From Pedobacter sp. AJM (lineage in GTDB: Bacteria; Bacteroidota; Bacteroidia; Sphingobacteriales; Sphingobacteriaceae), in contig NZ_NHOT01000013.1 in the NCBI RefSeq assembly GCF_002197755.1, positions 50,369 through 114,368 of the forward strand: 64,000 nucleotides of DNA. The letters are read 5' to 3'. Positions 58,259-64,000 of this stretch are shown here, piece after piece. The first letter of the stretch is position 1. Each line of letters begins with the position of its first letter. The notes beneath the pieces were generated by a model. The model was not told the origin of the DNA, searched no databases, and worked only from the letters and a program-made list of their open reading frames with translations. Position numbers and translations under genes: made by a program.

Positions 58259-59830
58259 TTATTTTGCAAAGGCAACAGAACGGGTTTCACGAATTACGGT
58301 AACCTTAATCTGACCTGGATAAGTCATCTCCGTTTGGATACGGGTAGAGATATCAGCAGCCAGTAATTCAGCCTGTGCATCTGTTATTCTTTCACTTTCT
58401 ACAATTACCCGCAGCTCTCTACCAGCCTGGATTGCAAATGTTTTTTCTACTCCCGGATAAGATAAAGCCAGTTCTTCCAAATCCTTTAAACGTTTAATAT
58501 AGCTTTCCACCACTTCCCTACGGGCACCCGGACGGGCACCAGAAATGGCATCACAAGCCTGAATAATCGGCGAAATCATTGAAGTCATTTCGATTTCATC
58601 GTGGTGGGCACCAATGGCATTGCAAATTTCAGGATGTTCCTTATATTTTTCTGCCAGTTGCATCCCTAAAATGGCGTGAGGTAATTCCGGATTGTCATCA
58701 GGCACCTTACCAATATCATGTAACAGTCCGGCACGTTTAGCCATCTTTGCATTTAAGCCTAATTCTGCTGCCATGGTCGCACAGAAATTAGCCACCTCTC
58801 GCGAGTGATGTAACAAGTTCTGTCCATAAGAAGAGCGGTAACGCATCCGTCCAACCATACGAATCAGTTCAGGGTGTAAACCATGAATGCCTAAATCAAT
58901 GACGGTACGCTCACCAATTTCTACAATTTCATCTTCAATTTGCTTTTTGGTCTTCGCCACAATTTCTTCAATACGGGCCGGGTGAATCCGTCCATCTGTC
59001 ACCAGACGGTGTAAAGCCAAACGGGCAATTTCCCTTCTTACCGGATCAAAACCAGATAAAATAATCGCTTCAGGTGTATCATCCACAATAATTTCGATAC
59101 CGGTAGCGGCCTCTAAAGCACGGATATTTCTACCCTCTCTACCAATTACACGACCTTTAATCTCATCACTTTCGATATGGAAAATCGAAACTGAGTTTTC
59201 AATTGCCGCTTCAGTTGCCGTACGTTGAATGGTTTGAATAACCACCTTTTTGGCTTCTTTACTCGCCGTCAATTTTGCTTCATCCACAATATCTTTAACC
59301 TGCATCATGGCCTGCGTGCGGGCCTCTTGTTTCAGGTTTTCTACCAATTGTTCTTTCGCTTCTTCAGCAGAAAGTCCGGCAATGGTTTCCAGTTGTTTCA
59401 GGTGCTGATTTTTTAATACTTCAACTTCTTCCTGCTTTTTAACAGCTAAATCGGTTTGCTTTTCAAGATTTGCCTTTTGCTTATCCAGCTCCTGCTCTTT
59501 TTTGTTGAAGTTTTCCATGCGCTGATTAACAGATTGTTCTTTCTGTTTCATCGTGTTTTCGCGTTGGTTAATCGTATTGTTTTTAGCATTTACTTCCTGC
59601 TCATGCTCTGCTTTTAATTGCAAAAATTTCTCTTTTGCTTCCAAAAGTTTATTCTTCTTTAAGATTTCCGCATTATTCTCTGCGTCTTTCAAAATCTTTT
59701 TAACCTTGTTTTGAGCGGCAACTTCCTGCCCTTTAAGCAAGTTGCGTAGTAGGAACCTCCCTACCGCTATACCGATACCTAAGCCTGCTATTAAGGCAAA
59801 TATGTATCCTAGAATTTCCGTTATCTCCAT
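58259..59830 (-). CDS. rny: Ribonuclease Y
   Basis: RNase Y is a membrane-bound endoribonuclease that starts mRNA decay in many bacteria lacking RNase E. The 523-residue protein has an N-terminal membrane helix (ILGYIFALIAGLGIGIAVG), a long charged coiled coil to about residue 200, a KH domain (KGRVIGREGRNIRALEAATG) and an HD domain with LLHDIGKVPDDNPELPH as the catalytic metal site. It follows a candidate 6S RNA gene and zapA. Confidence 0.95.
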   Translation of the reverse strand: MEITEILGYIFALIAGLGIGIAVGRFLLRNLLKGQEVAAQNKVKKILKDAENNAEILKKNKLLEAKEKFLQLKAEHEQEVNAKNNTINQRENTMKQKEQSVNQRMENFNKKEQELDKQKANLEKQTDLAVKKQEEVEVLKNQHLKQLETIAGLSAEEAKEQLVENLKQEARTQAMMQVKDIVDEAKLTASKEAKKVVIQTIQRTATEAAIENSVSIFHIESDEIKGRVIGREGRNIRALEAATGIEIIVDDTPEAIILSGFDPVRREIARLALHRLVTDGRIHPARIEEIVAKTKKQIEDEIVEIGERTVIDLGIHGLHPELIRMVGRMRYRSSYGQNLLHHSREVANFCATMAAELGLNAKMAKRAGLLHDIGKVPDDNPELPHAILGMQLAEKYKEHPEICNAIGAHHDEIEMTSMISPIIQACDAISGARPGARREVVESYIKRLKDLEELALSYPGVEKTFAIQAGRELRVIVESERITDAQAELLAADISTRIQTEMTYPGQIKVTVIRETRSVAFAK

Positions 59831-59843
59831 TTTGTTTTTTAAG

Positions 59844-60018
59844 TAAAAAAAAACCGCAACTAATTTTTAAAGCCTCATTATTTTAAACCTCAACTAAGCA
59901 TAATTGGGATTTAAGCCATTTTCAGGTGCTTAAAGCAGATGAAATACGCCCTCTTAACCCCATAGATATTGAAGTGTTAAGTTTTATAAATTTTGAAACT
60001 CAAAAACTAGCCGCGGCT
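59844..60018 (-). ncRNA. ssrS: Candidate 6S RNA
   Basis: Between zapA and rny a rod-shaped RNA of about 165-175 nt can be drawn. Its ends pair over 15 bp (60002-60016 with 59854-59868, some G-U), then GAGTTTC with GAGGCTTT-type pairing and AAACTTAAC with GTTGAGGTTT, around a central unpaired region that carries a terminal hairpin. A T-run (59844-59853) ends it. A long closing stem, central bubble and location beside zapA are typical of 6S RNA, which mimics open promoters and binds RNA polymerase. No clear promoter box was found. Confidence 0.6.
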
Positions 60019-60044
60019 ATGTCTTTATGCTAATGATAGAGACT

Positions 60045-60106
60045 CGTCATCCTGAATCTATTTCAGAATCTTATTAAAAAGGCACTGAAACAAGTTCAGC
60101 GCGACG
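60045..60106. repeat. REP-like inverted element (CGTCATCCTGAA... type)
   Basis: CGTCATCCTGAATCTATTTCAG and its partner CTGAAACAAGTTCAGCGCGACG (each given in part by position) form an imperfect 22-bp dyad. I recall this sequence type as a common intergenic repeat in Bacteroidetes genomes. It lies between zapA and the candidate 6S RNA. Confidence 0.65.
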
Positions 60107-60126
60107 AATCGCCAAAGAACGATCCT

Positions 60127-60417
60127 TTATTTTTTGAAAAAACCATTAAGTAAAATATCCAACTCTTCAACTTTATCGGCAACTGCAGTATCCTGGTTTT
60201 GCACCTGGTTTTCCGTTCTTAATACAGCCGTTGCATAATGCAATACAGCCATAGAAAGAAGATCCTGCTTATCCCTAACCGCATAATTATCCTGATAATC
60301 TTTTATGCGCTCATTGATCATTTTAGCTGCCCGTCTCACAATTTCTTCCTCTTCTGTATTCACCTTTAAAGGGTAAATACGGTCGGAAATGGTTATTTTA
60401 ATCGAGATTTCTCCCAT
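60127..60417 (-). CDS. zapA: Cell division protein ZapA
   Basis: ZapA bundles FtsZ filaments at the division ring. The 96-residue protein shows the usual pattern: EISIKITISDRIYPLKV, EEEIVRRAAKMINERIKDY, DLLSMAVLHYATAVLRTE, and a C-terminal coiled coil. It follows a coiled-coil gene by 33 bp and precedes the 6S RNA candidate. Confidence 0.92.
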   Translation of the reverse strand: MGEISIKITISDRIYPLKVNTEEEEIVRRAAKMINERIKDYQDNYAVRDKQDLLSMAVLHYATAVLRTENQVQNQDTAVADKVEELDILLNGFFKK

Positions 60418-60450
60418 TTGTTAGCTTAGTTTCTGATTTCTCCGCATCAT

Positions 60451-60741
60451 TTATTTTTTTAACAATGCGATACTTTTATCAATCTCCCGCACAAAATCGT
60501 TAATTTTCTGTTTAATATCAAGTGATTTCTCACTCGCCCCTTCTATACTTTTAGCCAGTTTCGTAACTCTTAATTTTTCTTCAAGATCTACGGTCTTTGC
60601 TTTCGAAGTATCAACGGCTACTTTTAACGATTGATTTTCAAGCTTTAATAAATCATTTTCTTCCTGTAAGGCATCACATAACTCGATTAAACGAGCCGTT
60701 TTTTGTAATACCTTATCTAATTGATCAGCAACAGAAGTCAT
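60451..60741 (-). CDS. Coiled-coil protein, possible ZapB-like partner
   Basis: The 96-residue protein is almost entirely a coiled coil: VADQLDKVLQKTARLIELCD, LQEENDLLKLENQSLKVAVD, and a final KQKINDFVREIDKSIALLK-type segment. It has no membrane helix. Its position beside zapA and the heptad pattern suggest a ZapB-like FtsZ-ring factor, but sequence similarity to ZapB is not something I can show. Confidence 0.75.
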   Translation of the reverse strand: MTSVADQLDKVLQKTARLIELCDALQEENDLLKLENQSLKVAVDTSKAKTVDLEEKLRVTKLAKSIEGASEKSLDIKQKINDFVREIDKSIALLKK

Positions 60742-60772
60742 GAATTTATTTCTAAAAATACGAATTTATATT

Positions 60773-63172
60773 TTATTTCCTAATTTCTGCCCCTGCTTGC
60801 TGCGTTAAATTTGCAATGAGCTTCTGCATCGTACTTTCTATTTGCTTATCAGTTAAAGTTTGCTCCTCATCCTGCAAAATGAAATTCAAGGCATAAGATT
60901 TTTTACCTTCAGGCAATTTGTCTCCCACATACACATCAAAAACCCCTACTTCTTTAATCAGCTTTTTATCGGTTTTAAAGGCAATTCCTTTTAAAGTATC
61001 AAAGGTTACTGCCTGATCAATCAATAAAGACAAATCGCGGCGCACCTGCGGGTATTTTGACAGCTCCTTATTCACTATTTTATTTTTCTTGACGATATCT
61101 AAAATAGCAGCCCAGTCAAAATCGGCATAAAAAACTTCTGCATGAACATCGGCCAGCTTACGGTCGGCTTTTGTAGCAGCACCAAAACTTACAATGGCTT
61201 TATCTCCACGGAAATATTTAATACCATAGGCAAAGTGCACATCATTTAAAGTATCTGTCTGATAACCCGAGATGCCTAAACGGGATATGATGCCATCAAC
61301 CGCTGCCTTCAGGTTGTAAAAGGTAGCTGGTTTGGCATGATGATTCCACTGCTCACTTTGTTTTGCACCAGAAATCAGCAACAATAACCGTTGCCGCTCT
61401 ACATAGCGTTCATTGATCAAATGATAGGTTTTACCAAATTCGTAAAACTTCACATCAGCATTTTTACGGTTCTGGTTATACGCAACGCTTTCAAGGGCTG
61501 GCATTAATAACTCCTGGCGCATCACATTCAAATCACTGCTTAAAGGATTTAAGATAAATACGGCCTCATCTGGTTGTTTTGAATAGGCTGATTTAGTTAA
61601 CGAGTTACACATGATTTCCGCATATCCGTTAGCCGTTAATACATCTGCAATTACATTTTGCGTATTTTCTTTCTCCGGCTTCACACTATATGACAATGAT
61701 GCATTTACCTTCGATGGAATTTCGATATTGTTATAGCCGTAAATGCGCAATACTTCTTCGGTAATATCACACTCCCGGGTTACATCTACCTTAAACGACG
61801 GAACCCTTAAAGCCAGTGTATCATCAGAAGTGCTGGTGGCCGTAATACCCAAAGCGGTAATAATATGTTTAATCTCCGCAGCAGGAATCTGTGCACCAAT
61901 TAATTGATTGATATTGGTGTAGCTTACTTCAAATTCAAACGGACGAATGGGTTCAGGATAAATATCAGAAACTGATGAAGAAATTTCTCCCCCGGCCAGT
62001 GCTTTAATTAAAATAGCGGCATATTTCAAGGCCGTAACCGTAATTTCCGGATCGGTTCCACGCTCAAAACGGAAAGAGGCATCAGTTTTTAAACCATGGC
62101 GTTTTGCTGTTTTACGGACTGAAACCGAATTGAAGTAGGCACTTTCGAGGAATATGTTCTTCGTATCGGCATCAACGCCGGAAGTTTTCCCACCAAATAC
62201 ACCGGCAATACACATCGGTGCTTCAGTGTTGCAAATCATTAAATCGTCTGCACTCAATTTACGCTCTGCATCATCAAGGGTTACAAAAGGTGTTCCTTCG
62301 GCAACTTTCTTTACGATCACCCTGCCGCCAGCAATTTTATCTGCATCAAAAGCATGTAAAGGCTGACCTAATCCGTGTAAAACGTAATTGGTAATATCCA
62401 CTACATTATTAACCGGGCGGAGGCCAATTACTTTTAATTTATCTTTTAGCCAATCCGGAGACGCTGCAACGGTAACACCAGAAATGGTTACACTGCTGTA
62501 ACGCGGACAGGCGTCCATATCTTCCACTTCAACCGGAATCACTAAATTTTCGTTATCGGTTTTAAAGGCAGAAAGGTCGGGCATTTCATAATCACTTCTG
62601 AAATAAGCAGCCAAATCTCTTGCTACACCTAGATGAGAAGCCGCATCGGCACGGTTTGGTGTTAAACCAATTTCGAAAACAAAATCATCGCCCATTTTGA
62701 AATGGTCTTTGGCGCGGATTCCGATTTCAGTATCTTCAGCCAGAACCATAATTCCATCATGAGACTTTCCTAAACCAATTTCATCCTCAGCACAGATCAT
62801 GCCCTGCGAAACTTCTCCCCTGATTTTAGATTCTTTAATTTTAAAAGGCTCACCTTCCAGTGGATAAACAGTAGTGCCAACCGGGGCAACCACTACTTTC
62901 TGACCGGCACCTACATTTGGCGCGCCGCAAACAATCTGAAGATTTTCTTTTCCGCCAATATTTACGGTAGTGATGCGCAAGCGATCGGCATTAGGATGGG
63001 TCATGCAGGTTAAAACTTCGCCAATCACCAGGCCCTCTAATCCACCCACTACAGGCTGCACTTTATCTACACTTTCCACTTCCAGGCCAATATCGGTTAA
63101 GATCAGGGAAAGCTCCTGAGGCGTTTTGTTTAGCTGAACGAATTGTTTTAACCAGTTATAGGATATTTTCAT
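60773..63172 (-). CDS. pheT: Phenylalanine-tRNA ligase beta subunit
   Basis: PheT pairs with PheS to charge tRNA-Phe. The 799-residue protein has the N-terminal tRNA-binding OB domain (VIGEVLTCMTHPNADRLRIT), the B3/B4 editing domain (YSSVTISGVTVAASPDWL, RPVNNVVDITNYVLHG), the B5 and core domains, and the C-terminal FDX-ACB domain with KYPQVRRDLSLLID. It is co-oriented with zapA, with a repeat dyad in its short leader. pheS is not in this window. Confidence 0.96.
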   Translation of the reverse strand: MKISYNWLKQFVQLNKTPQELSLILTDIGLEVESVDKVQPVVGGLEGLVIGEVLTCMTHPNADRLRITTVNIGGKENLQIVCGAPNVGAGQKVVVAPVGTTVYPLEGEPFKIKESKIRGEVSQGMICAEDEIGLGKSHDGIMVLAEDTEIGIRAKDHFKMGDDFVFEIGLTPNRADAASHLGVARDLAAYFRSDYEMPDLSAFKTDNENLVIPVEVEDMDACPRYSSVTISGVTVAASPDWLKDKLKVIGLRPVNNVVDITNYVLHGLGQPLHAFDADKIAGGRVIVKKVAEGTPFVTLDDAERKLSADDLMICNTEAPMCIAGVFGGKTSGVDADTKNIFLESAYFNSVSVRKTAKRHGLKTDASFRFERGTDPEITVTALKYAAILIKALAGGEISSSVSDIYPEPIRPFEFEVSYTNINQLIGAQIPAAEIKHIITALGITATSTSDDTLALRVPSFKVDVTRECDITEEVLRIYGYNNIEIPSKVNASLSYSVKPEKENTQNVIADVLTANGYAEIMCNSLTKSAYSKQPDEAVFILNPLSSDLNVMRQELLMPALESVAYNQNRKNADVKFYEFGKTYHLINERYVERQRLLLLISGAKQSEQWNHHAKPATFYNLKAAVDGIISRLGISGYQTDTLNDVHFAYGIKYFRGDKAIVSFGAATKADRKLADVHAEVFYADFDWAAILDIVKKNKIVNKELSKYPQVRRDLSLLIDQAVTFDTLKGIAFKTDKKLIKEVGVFDVYVGDKLPEGKKSYALNFILQDEEQTLTDKQIESTMQKLIANLTQQAGAEIRK

Positions 63173-63175
63173 TTG

Positions 63176-63230
63176 TAAGTATCAAGTAGTGAGTATCATG
63201 TATCGAGATAATTGTCGATACTTCGATTTC
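63176..63230. repeat. Dyad of AGTATCAAGTA-like words in the pheT leader
   Basis: The words aagtatcaagt, gagtatcatgtatcgag and their near-complement tcgatacttcgat form a short imperfect hairpin that ends 3 bases before the pheT ATG. The -7 box upstream places the whole dyad in the 5' leader. Confidence 0.7.
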
Positions 63231-63238
63231 ATAAAACG

Positions 63239-63246
63239 CAAAGATA
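63239..63246 (-). promoter_or_regulatory. -7 box of pheT
   Basis: TATCTTTG fits TAnnTTTG exactly on the minus strand, 66 bases before the ATG. Confidence 0.55.
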
Positions 63247-63318
63247 TTATTTAAAGCTTAAAGCAGAAAACTAAACCGGAAATCTTCGGGCAATAATGCT
63301 AAGCTGGTCAGCTATGTC

Positions 63319-64000
63319 TTTGAACCATGCAAACTGCAACTTTAAAGGATTTCTCCACTGCGGTTGGAATGACGACCGGGTTGATGGTGGAACTACAACC
63401 ATCGCAACACCGTCCTCCCAACTGGAGTGCAACGGAATGGAGAGATCTTTGAACCATACATTCTTCAACCTGAAAAGATTCCTCCACTGCGGTCGGAATG
63501 ACGACTAGGCTGATAGCGGAACTACAACTATCGCAACACCGTCCTCTCGACTGGAGTGCAACGGAATGGAGAGATCTTTGAATCATACCATTCTTCAACC
63601 TGAAAAGATTCTTCTACTGCGGTCGGAATGACGAATATGCTGATTACGAAGTGAACACCATTGTGCCAGCGTCCTCCCAACTGGAGTGCAACGGAATGGA
63701 GAGATCTTTGAACCATACCATTCTTCAAGCTAAAAAGATTTCTCCACTGCGGTCGGAATGACGACGATGCTGATAACGAAGTGAACACCATTGTGCCACC
63801 GTCCTCTCGACTGGAGTGCAACGGAATGGAGAGATCTTTGAACCATACATTCTTCAACCTGAAAAGATTCCTCCACTGCGGTCGGAATGACGACTAGGCT
63901 GATAGCGGAACTACAACTATCGCAACACCGTCCTCTCGACTGGAGTGCAACGGAATGGAGAGATCTTTGAATCATACCGTTCTTCAACCTGAAAAGATTT
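63319..64000. repeat. 129-130-bp tandem repeat array, five units and a partial sixth
   Basis: Units begin with tttgaaccat at 63319, 63448, 63577, 63707, 63837 and 63966 (spacing 129, 129, 130, 130, 129), each ending with ggagtgcaacggaatggag. The middle part comes in two versions, A (gatagcggaactac) and B (gataacgaagtgaac), in the order A', A, B, B, A. The array runs off the window. It contains no credible gene; frames within it only translate the repeat. Confidence 0.95.

Noticed and set aside
63271..63987. Several overlapping reading frames with repeated VVIPTAVEESF and QRSLHSVALQ stretches
   Set aside because: They are translations of the 129-130-bp tandem repeat. The same peptide pieces recur in every unit and frame, which is typical of false genes in such repeats.
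63319..64000. Possible CRISPR array
   Set aside because: The whole 129-130-bp unit repeats, with no short constant repeats separated by unique spacers, and no cas genes are present.

Overview
The window is chromosomal DNA from a Bacteroidota bacterium, most likely a Sphingobacteriaceae member close to Pedobacter. The evidence is the low GC content, the many promoters of the Bacteroidetes form TTG-N18..20-TAnnTTTG, the near absence of Shine-Dalgarno sequences, TonB-dependent receptors paired with surface lipoproteins, an Oar-like receptor, and the family order xer-hpf-tRNAs-tuf-tRNA(Trp)-secE-nusG-rplKAJL-rpoBC. The genus is inferred; no rRNA gene is present to confirm it.

Region 1 (1-24 kb) is ordinary housekeeping DNA in short operons. 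It holds tRNA and translation genes (mnmD, truA, tsaC/sua5, a CCA-adding enzyme, miaA), gyrB, dapD, mazG, a guanine deaminase, an Hsp15-like S4 protein, an OmpH/Skp-like lipoprotein, a glycosyltransferase, and a FadL-like porin followed by a GDSL lipoprotein.

Region 2 (24-41.3 kb, all on the minus strand) is the transcription/translation supercluster: rpsU, a Xer-type recombinase, hpf, four tRNAs (Thr, Tyr, Gly, Thr), tuf, tRNA-Trp, secE, nusG, rplK, rplA, rplJ, rplL, rpoB, rpoC. An AT-rich three-gene module (34.9-36.5 kb) sits between nusG and rplK: a lipoprotein, an HEFVH metallopeptidase in an overlapping frame, and a small lipoprotein overlapping it by 4 bases. It looks like a surface-lipoprotein toxin with a downstream immunity candidate. 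The nusG terminator and a separate rplK promoter insulate it.

Region 3 (41.3-49.5 kb) carries an acyl-CoA dehydrogenase, a helix-hairpin-helix protein, a fused two-domain acyltransferase of the OlsF/GlsF aminolipid type followed by a copy that keeps only the first domain, a transglutaminase-like protein and small unknown proteins.

Region 4 (49.1-57.6 kb) contains two TonB-dependent receptor units, one with a beta-helix-like lipoprotein, and a small lysine-rich gene. All three promoters carry GTTAAC-like hexamers repeated every 11 bp just upstream of the -7 box, an arrangement typical of OmpR/PhoB-family activator sites. This predicts one co-regulated, perhaps phosphate-starvation, regulon.

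Region 5 (57.6-64 kb, minus strand) has an Mpo1/DUF962 protein, rny, zapA, a coiled-coil partner and pheT. Between zapA and rny lies a strong candidate 6S RNA: a rod-shaped fold with a 15-bp closing stem and a U-tract. The window ends in a 129-130-bp tandem repeat array. Short-unit dyads and tandem repeats, each locus with its own repeated word, recur in gene boundaries throughout, several directly before start codons.
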